NCBI GenBank assembly: GCA_947451445.1
Contig: CANFZJ010000115.1
Location: forward strand, 1-8,514
Length of the DNA stretch: 8,514 nt
Source of the DNA: Comamonadaceae bacterium
GTDB taxonomy: Bacteria; Pseudomonadota; Gammaproteobacteria; Burkholderiales; Burkholderiaceae_C
Reading direction: 5' to 3'
Shown: positions 1 to 6,130 of the stretch, piece after piece
Numbering within the stretch: the stretch's first letter is position 1
Layout of the letters: each line of letters starts with the position of its first letter
The notes under the pieces: model-generated
What the model saw: the letters and a program-made list of their open reading frames with translations, nothing else
What the model was told of the DNA's origin: nothing
Database searches by the model: none
Position numbers and translations under genes: made by a program

Positions 1-309
1 GCCCCGTTCATCGGCCTGTTTGGCACGGTCTGGGGCATTTACCACGCGCTGCTGAGCATCGGCCTGTCCGGCCAGTCCACCATCGACAAGGTGGCCGGCC
101 CCATCGGCGAGGCGCTGATCATGACCGCCCTGGGCCTGGCCGTGGCCATCCCCGCCGTGCTGGGCTACAACACCCTGGTGCGCGGCAACAAGTCCATCCT
201 GATCAAGCTGAACAGCTTTGCCCACGACCTGCACGCCTTCTTCGTCACCGGTGCCCGCGTGGCCACCGGCGTTGCTGCCAACGTCGTGCCCATGAAAAAG
301 GGGAGCTAA
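1..309 (+). CDS. exbB: ExbB proton-channel subunit (MotA/TolQ/ExbB family), 3' part only
   Basis: The reading frame is open from the first base and ends with TAA at 307-309, so only the last 102 residues are seen. ExbB is the multi-pass inner-membrane subunit of the ExbBD motor. It uses the proton gradient to energise TonB, which drives outer-membrane uptake of siderophores, haem and similar ligands. Visible family signs are the start APFIGLFGTVWGIYHAL, then a GPIGEALIMTALGLAVAIPAVLGYN membrane helix; both are typical of the last two transmembrane helices of ExbB/TolQ. The tail (after about residue 60 of the fragment) is soluble and ends in KKGS. exbD follows 3 bp later, and its ribosome site overlaps this stop, so the two are co-transcribed. 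TolQ is the alternative, but pairing with this ExbD and the nearby Fur-controlled hemP favour ExbB. The missing 5' end and any tonB lie outside the window. Confidence 0.9.
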   Translation, partial: APFIGLFGTVWGIYHALLSIGLSGQSTIDKVAGPIGEALIMTALGLAVAIPAVLGYNTLVRGNKSILIKLNSFAHDLHAFFVTGARVATGVAANVVPMKKGS

Positions 310-312
310 ACC

Positions 313-720
313 ATGGCTTTTGGTACCCAAGACGAACCCGATGAGGTGATGAACGAGATCAACATGACGCCCCTGGTGGACGTGATGCTGGTGCTGTTGA
401 TCATCTTCATCATCACCATTCCGGTGATGAAACACGCCGTCAACATCGACCTGCCCCGCGCCACCAACCAGGTGCAGGACGCCAAGCCCGAAACCATCCG
501 CCTCAGCGTGGATGCCCAGGGCGACTACTTCTGGAACGAAAACAAGGTGGCCGACGCCGACCTCGCACCCATGCTGACCGCCGAAGCCGCCAAGGAGCCC
601 CAGCCAGAGCTGCACATCCGGGGCGACAAAAACGTGCGCTACGAGCGCGTGGCCCAGGTGATGGCCGCCGCGCAGCAGGCCGGGGTGAAAAAGATCGGCT
701 TCATCACCGAGCCCAAGTAA
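313..720 (+). CDS. exbD: ExbD biopolymer transport protein
   Basis: A 135-residue protein, close to the usual ExbD length of about 140. ExbD has a short cytoplasmic N-terminus, one transmembrane helix and a periplasmic domain; with ExbB it forms the proton-driven motor that powers TonB. Here the N-terminus is residues 1-17. The motif NMTPLVDVMLVLLIIFIIT runs from about 17 to 35, with Asp23 at the place of the essential proton-carrying aspartate (Asp25 in E. coli ExbD). Residues about 45-135 form the periplasmic part, including the family-typical LHIRGDKNVRYERV and VMAAAQQAGVKKIGFITEP. The ATG at 313 has a GGGGAG ribosome site at 300-305 that overlaps the exbB stop, suggesting coupled translation. 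A strong terminator directly after the stop ends the operon. TolR is the alternative; length and context favour ExbD. Confidence 0.93.
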   Translation: MAFGTQDEPDEVMNEINMTPLVDVMLVLLIIFIITIPVMKHAVNIDLPRATNQVQDAKPETIRLSVDAQGDYFWNENKVADADLAPMLTAEAAKEPQPELHIRGDKNVRYERVAQVMAAAQQAGVKKIGFITEPK

Positions 721-725
721 CCGCT

Positions 726-757
726 AAAAAAAGGGCTCCCGACGGAGCCCTTTTTTT
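726..757 (+). terminator. Rho-independent terminator of the exbB-exbD operon
   Basis: A perfect stem GGGCTCC (733-739) / GGAGCCC (744-750) with a CGAC loop is flanked by seven A's and seven T's. It lies 6 bp after the exbD stop. The A/T symmetry means it could work in both directions, but there is no opposing gene nearby. It separates exbBD from hemP. Confidence 0.93.
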
Positions 758-777
758 GAAAATATTTGCCTCAAGCC

Positions 778-805
778 TTGCAATTCAATTGAGAATGGTT
801 ATCAT
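778..805 (+). promoter_or_regulatory. Predicted sigma-70 promoter of hemP
   Basis: TTGCAA at 778-783 (4/6 match to the -35 consensus) and TATCAT at 800-805 (5/6 match to the -10) are separated by 16 bp. The start point would be near 812, giving a leader of about 30 nt before hemP. The -10 lies inside the Fur box, which fits repression by iron-loaded Fur. This is inferred from consensus matching only. Confidence 0.5.
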
Positions 806-809
806 TAAC
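791..809. promoter_or_regulatory. Fur box upstream of hemP
   Basis: The 19 bases GAGAATGGTTATCATTAAC match the classical Fur consensus GATAATGATAATCATTATC at 15 of 19 positions. The box overlaps the predicted -10 of the hemP promoter and sits after the exbD terminator. hemP therefore appears to have its own iron-repressed promoter, independent of read-through from exbBD. The motif assignment is by eye. Confidence 0.8.
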
Positions 810-841
810 ACATCGCAGATTTTCAAGTAGGACACACCACC

Positions 842-1066
842 ATGTACGCCAACCTAGCCGCCCGCCCCCAGTTCAACCCCACCTCTGGCGAGAACGCCAA
901 TGGCGTGTTCCAAGGTTTGATGGCCAACGGCGCAGTGGCCCAGTCGCTAGCGTCGGTGGAAAGCCGGGACCTGCTCAAAGGCCAGAAAGCCGTGGAAATC
1001 ATGCACAACGGCTGCGTCTACCGCCTGCAGAACACCAAGCTGGGCAAGCTGATCCTGACCAAATAA
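842..1066 (+). CDS. hemP: Hemin uptake protein HemP/HmuP family
   Basis: A 74-residue protein whose second half is the HemP core: ESRDLLKG (40-47), then VEIMHNGCVYRLQNTKLGKLILTK (51-74). The pattern S-x-x-LL-x-G, H-x-G-x-x-Y-x-L, T-x-x-GKLILTK is the family signature. In Bradyrhizobium and Burkholderia relatives (HmuP) the protein acts as a co-activator of haem-receptor transcription under low iron; a direct role in haem handling has not been clearly shown. The first 35 residues are a poorly conserved extension, longer than in the shortest family members. The ATG at 842 follows a modest AGGAC ribosome site at 829-833. Control by Fur is indicated by the box at 791-809. In many betaproteobacteria hemP precedes a haem receptor gene and hmuSTUV. 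Here it is followed by repeats and terminators instead, so it stands alone next to exbBD. Confidence 0.9.
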   Translation: MYANLAARPQFNPTSGENANGVFQGLMANGAVAQSLASVESRDLLKGQKAVEIMHNGCVYRLQNTKLGKLILTK

Positions 1067-1071
1067 ACCCC

Positions 1072-1136
1072 GTCATTCCCGCGCAGGCGGGAATCCAGCT
1101 CGGCGCTGACTGGAACCCCGCCTGCGCGGGATTGAC
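1072..1136. repeat. Head-to-head pair of dRS3-like repeats forming a large hairpin
   Basis: The left arm (1072-1098) holds ATTCCC, eight bases, GGGAAT at 1075-1094, the pattern of the dRS3 repeats known in Neisseria and seen in many proteobacteria. The right arm (1110-1136) is its reverse complement with 24 of 27 positions matching. The two are separated by an 11-base loop. As RNA this would fold into a long stem just after the hemP stop, possibly protecting the 3' end or assisting termination. It contains no gene. Family assignment is from memory of the motif. Confidence 0.75.
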
Positions 1137-1161
1137 CAGCGCCAAAAGTTTCATCGTGGGG

Positions 1162-1205
1162 CGACTCCCAAGACTTCGCAAGGAAGTCTGCAAGGGTCGT
1201 TTTTT
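1162..1205 (+). terminator. Terminator-like hairpin downstream of hemP (first)
   Basis: The inner stem AGACTTC (1171-1177) / GAAGTCT (1183-1189) has a GCAAG loop. An imperfect outer stem CGACTCCC (1162-1169) / GGGTCG (1194-1199) encloses it, and six T's follow at 1200-1205. The T tract is on the + strand, so it serves hemP rather than the opposing choX. Confidence 0.72.
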
Positions 1206-1258
1206 GCTAGCCAACGCAATGGGGTCTTGGCCCCAAACCGACTAGCCATGCTTTTTTT
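1206..1258 (+). terminator. Second terminator-like hairpin between hemP and choX
   Basis: Outer arms GCTAG (1206-1210) and CTAGC (1242-1246) enclose an inner stem TGGGG (1220-1224) / CCCCA (1231-1235), and seven T's follow at 1252-1258. It directly follows the first hairpin and ends 8 bp before the choX stop. The T tract again favours + strand transcripts. No clear - strand terminator with a T tract was found for choX, although either fold could weaken transcription from that side. Confidence 0.5.
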
Positions 1259-1265
1259 CCCACAC

Positions 1266-2216
1266 TTAGTTCAGGGCAAGCACCTTTTTCACAGCGGCCA
1301 GACCATCTTCGCCGCTGTAGGTTTTGACCCCGGCCAGCCAGGTGTCCAGCACCTTGGGGTTGGCCTTCATCTGGTGTAGCGCGGCGGTTTTGGCGTCCAC
1401 CTTTTGGTCTAGCACCTCGGTGATGGCTTTGTTTTCCATCTCCACCGTGAACTCCAGCTGGCTGAACAGCTTGCCCACGTTCGGGCACTGGGCGGCATAG
1501 CCTTTGCGCGACACGGTGTTGACCGTGGCGCTGCCAAAATTGGGGCCAAAGTAGTCTTTGTCGCCGTCCAGGTAGTTGATGTGGAACTTGGTGTTCATCT
1601 GGTGCGGCTCCCAGGCCAGGAAGACGATCCAGTCCTTGCCCTTTTCCTTGCGCGCCACCTGGCTCAACATGCTTTGCTCGCTGGACTCGACCAGGGTCCA
1701 GCCGTCCAGGCCGTAGCTCTTGGCGTCGATCATCTTTTTGATGTTCTGGTTGGCGGGCGAGCCGGATTCGATGCCGTAAATCTTGCGGTCAAACTTGTCG
1801 GCGTACTTGGCCAAATCGGCAAAACTCTTCACGCCGCCGTCGGCCACATAGCCGGGCACGGCCAGGGTGAACTTGGCGCCGGGCAGGTTGGCGCGCACCA
1901 CCTCCATCGCGCCTTCTTTCAAAATCGGCTCAACCAGGCCTTTCTGCGCAGGCATCCAGTTGCCCAGGAACACGTCGATCTGCTCTTTTTTTACGCCGAC
2001 GTAGGTGATGGGTACAGACAAGGCCGCCACTTTTTGCTCGTAGCCCAGTGCGTTCAGCAGCACACCCGCAAAGGCGTTGGTGGCGGTGATGTCGGTCCAG
2101 CCGGGGTCGGCCATGCGCACGGTTTTACAGGCCTCCGGCTCGGCGGCGCTGGCGTTCGCCAGCATGGACCCCATGACCAGACTGGCAGACGCCAGCAAGA
2201 CAGACTTACTTCCCAT
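1266..2216 (-). CDS. choX: Choline ABC transporter substrate-binding protein ChoX
   Basis: A 316-residue OpuAC-type periplasmic binding protein. An N-terminal signal peptide (Lys4, a hydrophobic stretch 6-19, ANASA before the cut at about 24/25) sends it to the periplasm. Residues that line the choline pocket of Sinorhizobium meliloti ChoX have counterparts here: Trp40 and Asp42 in ADPGWTD, Trp87 in LGNWMPA, Tyr123 as the likely tyrosine, Asn156 in GSPANQN, and Trp202 in AWEPHQM. The aromatic residues form the box for the trimethylammonium group. Cys30 and Cys244 are the only cysteines of the mature protein and may form a disulfide. The start is supported by an AGGAG ribosome site 6 bases upstream. 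It lies 15 bp after the betC stop, so the two are one operon. No permease or ATPase follows, so the binding protein must use components encoded elsewhere. Betaine or another quaternary amine is a possible alternative ligand. Confidence 0.92.
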   Translation of the reverse strand: MGSKSVLLASASLVMGSMLANASAAEPEACKTVRMADPGWTDITATNAFAGVLLNALGYEQKVAALSVPITYVGVKKEQIDVFLGNWMPAQKGLVEPILKEGAMEVVRANLPGAKFTLAVPGYVADGGVKSFADLAKYADKFDRKIYGIESGSPANQNIKKMIDAKSYGLDGWTLVESSEQSMLSQVARKEKGKDWIVFLAWEPHQMNTKFHINYLDGDKDYFGPNFGSATVNTVSRKGYAAQCPNVGKLFSQLEFTVEMENKAITEVLDQKVDAKTAALHQMKANPKVLDTWLAGVKTYSGEDGLAAVKKVLALN

Positions 2217-2231
2217 GGTGCACTCCTAAGG

Positions 2232-3767
2232 TTAAGAATCGGAAAATGAACGAACAACTGGATAGCGCGCCCGGGCCTCTAAGGTGTCCAGGTCGATATG
2301 GTTGCGCATGTAGCGCTGGCTGGCGGCCTGGAACGGCTGGTGGTCCCAGTACTGGGGCACGCCCTGGTTTTGCGCCGCAAAATGAAAGCGGCGGCGGCGC
2401 TGGCTGGCCACCACTTGGGAGCGCAGCGCAGCCATATCCCAGCGGGCGGCGACTTCGGCGCGCAAGGCTTGCAGCAGGTCGGCGGCAGCCGGGTCGCCGA
2501 CCAAATTAGTCAGCTCGTTGGGGTCGCTGACCAGGTTGAACAGCTGGTCCGGGTCGCCGGGCGAATGGACGAATTTGGTCGCCCCCCGGCGCAGCATGAC
2601 CAGCGGGGCCACCGCGCCCTCGGCCAGGTATTCGCCCACCACGTCGTCGTGCCCGCCCGTGCCCAGCAGGTGCGGCAGCAGGCTGCGGCCGTCCAGCACC
2701 TCGGGGGCAGCGGGGGCGGCACCGCCAAAAGCAAAGTCCACCAGCGTGGGCAAGATGTCTACCAACGACACGCTGGCCGCCACCCGCCGGGGCTGAAAAC
2801 GCTGCGGTGCATGCACGATGAGCGGCACGCGGCAGGCGTTTTCAAAGAAGTTCATCTTGTACCAAAGCCCACGCTCGCCCAGCATGTCGCCGTGGTCGGA
2901 CAGCACCACGATGATGGTGTTATCGGCCTGGCCCGTCGCCTCCAGCGTGCGGCGGATTTTGCCGATCTGCGCGTCCACGTACGACACCGCGCCGTAGTAA
3001 GCATGGCGGGCGTGGCGAGTTTGTGCGTCGCTGATGGGGCTGCGGTCCATGTCGCTCACATGGCGCAGGCGCTGGGTATGCGGGTCCAGCGGCGCGCTGC
3101 CTGCGGGCACACGGGGCATGTCGATGTCCTCGTCGCGGTACAGGTCCCAGTATTCCTGCGGGATGGCGTAGGGGTCGTGCGGGTGGGTCAGGGACACCAC
3201 CATGCAAAACGGCCGGGGGTCGGCGTCGCGCACCACGTCAAACAGTTTTTGCTGGGCCAGGAACACCACTTCGTCGTCAAAGTCCAGCTGGTTGCTGCGC
3301 ACGCATACGCCCGCGTCCGTCACCGAGGCCATGTTGTGGTACCAGCTGGGGCGCACTTTGGGCTGGTCCCAGTCGGGCGTCCAGCCAAAGTCGGCGGGGT
3401 AGATGTCGGTGGTCAGGCGCTCTTCAAAGCCGTGCAGCTGGTCAGCCCCGCAAAAATGCATCTTGCCGGACAGGATGGTGCGGTAGCCCGCATGGCGCAG
3501 GTAGTGGCCAAAGGTCAGCACCTCGCTGGGCAGCTCTGCAGCGTTGTCATACGCGCCGATGCGGGACGGCAGCTTGCCCGCCATGAACACGTAGCGCGAC
3601 GGCGCACACAGCGGGCTGTTGGTATAGGCCGACTCAAACACTACGCCGCCTGCCGCCAGCGCGTCGATGTGCGGTGTTTTGCTGACCCGGTTGCCGTAAG
3701 CGGCCAGCGCCGTAGGGGTCAGCTGGTCGGCCATCAAGACCAAAATATTCGGTTTACCTGCGCTCAT
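2232..3767 (-). CDS. betC: Choline-sulfatase BetC
   Basis: A 511-residue sulfatase of normal family length that hydrolyses choline-O-sulfate to choline and sulfate, feeding glycine-betaine synthesis or carbon, nitrogen and sulfur supply. It has no signal peptide, so it is cytoplasmic. The sulfatase signature is CAPSR; Cys54 is the residue converted to formylglycine and Arg58 follows it. Likely metal and active-site residues are Asp14-Gln15 (MADQL), Lys102 and His104 (SGKMHF), His197 (THPHDPY), Asp291-His292 (SDHGDMLGE) and Lys304 (WYKM). The C-terminal segment RYMRNHIDLDTLEARARYP is typical of choline sulfatases and separates them from other sulfatases. I chose the ATG at 3767 over the GTG one codon upstream: a GGA ribosome core lies 7 bases before it, and the numbering then puts the key Cys at 54 as in S. 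meliloti BetC. It is the first gene of the betC-choX operon and is divergent from its likely regulator. Confidence 0.95.
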   Translation of the reverse strand: MSAGKPNILVLMADQLTPTALAAYGNRVSKTPHIDALAAGGVVFESAYTNSPLCAPSRYVFMAGKLPSRIGAYDNAAELPSEVLTFGHYLRHAGYRTILSGKMHFCGADQLHGFEERLTTDIYPADFGWTPDWDQPKVRPSWYHNMASVTDAGVCVRSNQLDFDDEVVFLAQQKLFDVVRDADPRPFCMVVSLTHPHDPYAIPQEYWDLYRDEDIDMPRVPAGSAPLDPHTQRLRHVSDMDRSPISDAQTRHARHAYYGAVSYVDAQIGKIRRTLEATGQADNTIIVVLSDHGDMLGERGLWYKMNFFENACRVPLIVHAPQRFQPRRVAASVSLVDILPTLVDFAFGGAAPAAPEVLDGRSLLPHLLGTGGHDDVVGEYLAEGAVAPLVMLRRGATKFVHSPGDPDQLFNLVSDPNELTNLVGDPAAADLLQALRAEVAARWDMAALRSQVVASQRRRRFHFAAQNQGVPQYWDHQPFQAASQRYMRNHIDLDTLEARARYPVVRSFSDS

Positions 3768-3780
3768 CACCTATTCCAAA

Positions 3781-3797
3781 CATAATGTAGTTTTATG
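3781..3797. promoter_or_regulatory. Putative LysR-type operator in the betC/regulator divergent region
   Basis: CATAA (3781-3785) and TTATG (3793-3797) form a perfect inverted repeat with a 7-base spacer. It contains the T-N11-A arrangement (T3783, A3795) typical of LysR-family binding sites. It lies 14 bp before the betC ATG and overlaps a weak possible - strand -10 (TACATT, with TAGACT as -35 at 18 bp spacing). This suggests that the adjacent regulator controls betC-choX from here. Inferred from symmetry and position only. Confidence 0.5.
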
Positions 3798-3812
3798 CAA
3801 TGAAGGCAGTCT

Positions 3813-3831
3813 ACGCACGTGGAATATGCGT
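3813..3831. promoter_or_regulatory. Second dyad in the divergent region
   Basis: ACGCA (3813-3817) and TGCGT (3827-3831) are a perfect 5-bp inverted repeat with a 9-base spacer, centred 33 bp from the CATAA/TTATG dyad (about three helical turns). Paired sites spaced by whole helical turns are common for LysR-type tetramers, but the two sequences differ, so a second regulator is also possible. Confidence 0.35.
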
Positions 3832-3871
3832 GTGAAGACTTTTAATTGTTATACATCCATAAATTTTCAAT

Positions 3872-4831
3872 ATGCCAATCACCAAACGCCTGCCGCCGCT
3901 GCAAAGCCTGGTTTACTTTGAGGCGGCGGTGCGCCACCTGAGCTTTACCGCCGCCGCGCTGGAGCTGGGCACCAGCCAGCCCGCCGTGAGCCAGCGCATC
4001 GGCCTGCTGGAAGAGGACCTGGGCGTGCCGTTGTTCAAGCGCCAGCACCGGGGCGTGGCGCTGACGGCAGACGGGGTGCAGCTGTTCAACGCGGTGCGCG
4101 ACGGTTTGAACAGCATTGGCGATGCGGCGGCCAAAATCCGCTCCAAACGCACCCGCCCAGTGCTGACGGTGGCCACCGACTTCGGCTTTGCCGCCTACTG
4201 GCTGATGCCCCGGCTGGCCGCGCTGCGCGGTTTGGTGCCCGACCTGGATGTGCGCATCGTCACCACGCAGGACGAATTTGACATCCGTGGTGAGCCGGTG
4301 GACATCGCCATCGCTTTTGGCGCGGGCCAGTGGCCGGGCTGTAACGCCACGGCACTGTTCCCGGAGATCGTCATCCCCGTCTGCAGCCCGCGCTTTGCAG
4401 AGCAAAACGGGCTGAACGGCCAGGCCGACGCGTTGGCCCATGTACCGCTGCTGCACCTGGAAAGCGCCGAGCCCGCGCGCTGGCTGGGCTGGGACCACTG
4501 GTTTGCGCTGCAGCACCTGGCCAGCACCGACGAAAGCCACGACCTGACGCTGAACAACTACCCGCTGGTGGTACAGGCCGCCATCGCGGGCCAGGGCGTG
4601 GCGCTGGGCTGGGTGCCGCTGGTAGATGATCTGGTGCGCAGCGGCCAGCTGGTCATGGCGGTACCAGAGCCCATCACCACGGCGCGCGGCTATTTTTTGG
4701 TGGAGCCGAATGCACAACGGGCATCTGAGCCACTGCGCCGCTTCCGACAATGGATCGTGGGCGAATGCGAACGGGCTCTGTCACAGAGCCCGTTTTATAT
4801 GCCAAACAAGCCGCTAGCGCAGATGGAATAA
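3872..4831 (+). CDS. LysR-type transcription factor of choline-sulfate utilisation
   Basis: A 319-residue LysR regulator. The N-terminal winged helix-turn-helix spans about 8-66, with SFTAAALELGTSQPAVSQRI (24-43) as the DNA-reading helices and LFKRQHRGVALTADG after it. The effector domain runs from about 97 to 298 (VLTVATDFGFAAYWLMPRL to FRQWIVGE). Its overall form resembles the GcvA-like group that includes the choline-sulfate transcription factor found beside betC and a choline-binding protein, exactly the neighbours here. It is divergent from betC, with dyads between, so it probably controls betC-choX in response to choline or choline sulfate. No clear ribosome site precedes the ATG at 3872. 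Oddity: the family domain ends near residue 298, and the last ~20 codons are encoded by a terminator-like hairpin (residues 300-308) and an interspersed repeat (311-319), which supplies the TAA stop. Confidence 0.88.
   Translation: MPITKRLPPLQSLVYFEAAVRHLSFTAAALELGTSQPAVSQRIGLLEEDLGVPLFKRQHRGVALTADGVQLFNAVRDGLNSIGDAAAKIRSKRTRPVLTVATDFGFAAYWLMPRLAALRGLVPDLDVRIVTTQDEFDIRGEPVDIAIAFGAGQWPGCNATALFPEIVIPVCSPRFAEQNGLNGQADALAHVPLLHLESAEPARWLGWDHWFALQHLASTDESHDLTLNNYPLVVQAAIAGQGVALGWVPLVDDLVRSGQLVMAVPEPITTARGYFLVEPNAQRASEPLRRFRQWIVGECERALSQSPFYMPNKPLAQME
4770..4797 (+). terminator. Terminator-like hairpin inside the 3' end of the LysR gene
   Basis: A perfect 11-bp stem, AACGGGCTCTG (4770-4780) with CAGAGCCCGTT (4784-4794), has a TCA loop and is followed by further T's to 4796 and then A/T-rich sequence. 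It has the form of an intrinsic terminator yet lies 34 bp before the stop codon at 4829-4831. Ribosomes reading the gene would cover it, so it could act when translation lags. It may be the original terminator, left inside after the stop was lost. Confidence 0.55.
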
Positions 4832-4856
4832 GCGCAAGCAGCTATCAAAACAATAG
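4804..4856 (+). repeat. Small interspersed repeat, copy A (3' end of LysR gene)
   Basis: This segment aligns without gaps to the reverse complement of 6929-6981, with 34 of 53 positions identical by my count. Shared blocks include CTAGCGCAG and GCAGCTA. Its end carries a small dyad CTAT-N7-ATAG. From memory it resembles a short palindromic element (GCTAGCGC core, GCAGCTAT, then an A/T-rich dyad) that is common between genes in Comamonadaceae. It supplies the last nine codons and the stop of the LysR gene and fills the gap to the HbpS-family gene. No mobility gene is present. Confidence 0.6.
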
Positions 4857-4859
4857 TAT

Positions 4860-5267
4860 TTACAAACCGATGGCGGCGATGCCAGCGCGCGCAATCAACG
4901 CGTCGTCGCTCGACTTCACGCCGCTGACGCCCACCGCGCCGATGCAATGGCCGTCTTTGATGATCGGCACGCCGCCTTCGAGCATGCCCTGTACGGTGGG
5001 CGCGCTCAGGAACGAGGTGCGGCCGCCGTTGACGATGTCTTCGTACACCTTGGACTCTTTGCGCGCCAGTGCGGCGGTGTGGGCCTTGGCGGGGGCGATG
5101 TGCGCGGTCAGCGCGGCGGCTCCGTCCAGCCGCTGCAACGACAGCAGATGGCCGCCGTCGTCCACGATGGCAATGGTGACGGCCCAGTTGTTCTTCAGCG
5201 CTTCGGCTTCGGCAGCAGCGGCGATGGCTTTGACGTCGGCGGATTCGAGTACGGATTTGGTCTTCAT
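4860..5267 (-). CDS. HbpS/GlcG-family small protein (haem-degrading/haem-binding family)
   Basis: A 135-residue protein with the HbpS-like domain across its whole length. The signs are VTIAIVDDGGHLLSLQRLDGA (about 30-50), the helix APAKAHTAALARKES (58-72), and GGVPIIKDGHCIGAVGVSG (98-116), followed by an Asp pair and AGIAAIGL at the end. Members include Streptomyces HbpS, which binds haem, and GlcG, encoded in glycolate operons; the role of most members is unknown. I start at the ATG at 5267 because an AGGGA ribosome site lies just upstream and homology begins there. A longer open frame to 5405 adds 46 unrelated residues. There is no signal peptide, so it is probably cytoplasmic. It is convergent with the LysR gene (29 bp between stops) and is not in an operon here. 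The 140 bp to the next gene hold no clear structure. A precise function cannot be given. Confidence 0.82.
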   Translation of the reverse strand: MKTKSVLESADVKAIAAAAEAEALKNNWAVTIAIVDDGGHLLSLQRLDGAAALTAHIAPAKAHTAALARKESKVYEDIVNGGRTSFLSAPTVQGMLEGGVPIIKDGHCIGAVGVSGVKSSDDALIARAGIAAIGL

Positions 5268-5407
5268 GGAGGTTTCCCTGTGGTGGTTAAAGTGCGCAAG
5301 CATAACTGCGCAATAAACAGGCCAGCCAGCAGGGGTAATCGGAGCGGAAGGCTTGAATCCCCTAGAATTTGCTCCATCTGCTTTGCAGTTTCTAAAGAAA
5401 GACATCC

Positions 5408-6112
5408 ATGAACGACCGCTTCACCAGTTTTGGCGTAGGCCAAGTCACCGACAGCTACGGCGTCACCCAGGCCGACCGCCAGCGCGTCATGCGCAACACC
5501 TACTGGCTACTGGCACTGAGCCTGCTGCCCACGGTACTGGGCGCCTGGATTGGCGTCAGCACCGGCATCACCCGCGGCCTGGGCGGCGTGGTGGGCATGG
5601 TGGTCTTCATGGCCGGTGCGTTCGGCTTCATGTATGCGATTGAAAAGACCAAAAACTCGGCCACCGGAGTGCCCGTGCTGCTGGGCTTTACCTTTTTCAT
5701 GGGCCTGATGCTGTCGCGCATGATCTCCATGGTGCTGGGCTTCAAGAACGGCCCCGACCTGGTGATGACCGCATTTGCGGGTACGGCGGGCGTGTTTCTG
5801 GTCATGGCCAGCGTCGCCAGCGTCATCAAGCGCGACTTGTCGGGCATGAACAAATGGCTGTTTGTGGGCGTGCTGGTGCTGCTGGTGGGCAGCGTCATCA
5901 ACATGTTTGTCGGCTCCAGCGCCGGGATGATGGTGATCTCGGTGCTGTCCATTGGCATTTTCAGTGCCTACATGCTGTACGACCTGAAGCAGATCATCGA
6001 CGGCGGCGAAACCAACTACATCAGCGCCACCCTATCGCTGTACCTGGACCTGTTCAACATCTTCCAAAGCCTGTTGTCCCTGCTGGGCATCATGGGCGGT
6101 GAACGCGACTAA
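5408..6112 (+). CDS. Bax inhibitor-1/YccA family inner-membrane protein
   Basis: A 234-residue integral membrane protein of the BI-1 (LifeGuard/TMBIM) family. After a 30-residue soluble N-terminus there are about seven hydrophobic segments (about 32-50, 57-77, 87-110, 118-138, 149-167, 171-190, 207-229). The family hallmark is near the end: SAYMLYDLKQIIDGG (186-200) and SLYLDLFNIFQSLLSLLG (210-227). Asp192 and Asp214 sit where the paired pore aspartates (Asp171/Asp195) of Bacillus YetJ control a pH-sensitive calcium leak. E. coli YccA, a relative, is a substrate and modulator of the membrane protease FtsH. The N-terminus and length fit the YccA-like branch of proteobacteria. The ATG at 5408 has only a weak GAAAG ribosome site. 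It is a single-gene unit ended by a strong terminator at 6131-6154. Confidence 0.9.
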   Translation: MNDRFTSFGVGQVTDSYGVTQADRQRVMRNTYWLLALSLLPTVLGAWIGVSTGITRGLGGVVGMVVFMAGAFGFMYAIEKTKNSATGVPVLLGFTFFMGLMLSRMISMVLGFKNGPDLVMTAFAGTAGVFLVMASVASVIKRDLSGMNKWLFVGVLVLLVGSVINMFVGSSAGMMVISVLSIGIFSAYMLYDLKQIIDGGETNYISATLSLYLDLFNIFQSLLSLLGIMGGERD

Positions 6113-6130
6113 GCCAGTCGCACTTCAGCG

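Noticed and set aside
1072..1136. CRISPR-like repeat
   Set aside because: There are only two copies, in inverted orientation with an 11-base gap; this is a hairpin pair, not a direct-repeat array.
2298..3785. A 495-codon open frame on the + strand opposite betC
   Set aside because: It is a shadow of GC-rich betC: rich in His, Gln, Val and Ala, with no recognisable motif, while the - strand frame has complete sulfatase motifs.
3842..4750. A 302-codon open frame on the - strand opposite the LysR gene
   Set aside because: Its composition (Gln, Arg, His, Ala rich) and lack of domains mark it as an antisense shadow of the regulator.
5268..5405. Upstream extension of the HbpS-family gene to an ATG at 5405
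   Set aside because: The 46 extra residues show no family similarity, and a good ribosome site precedes the internal ATG at 5267.
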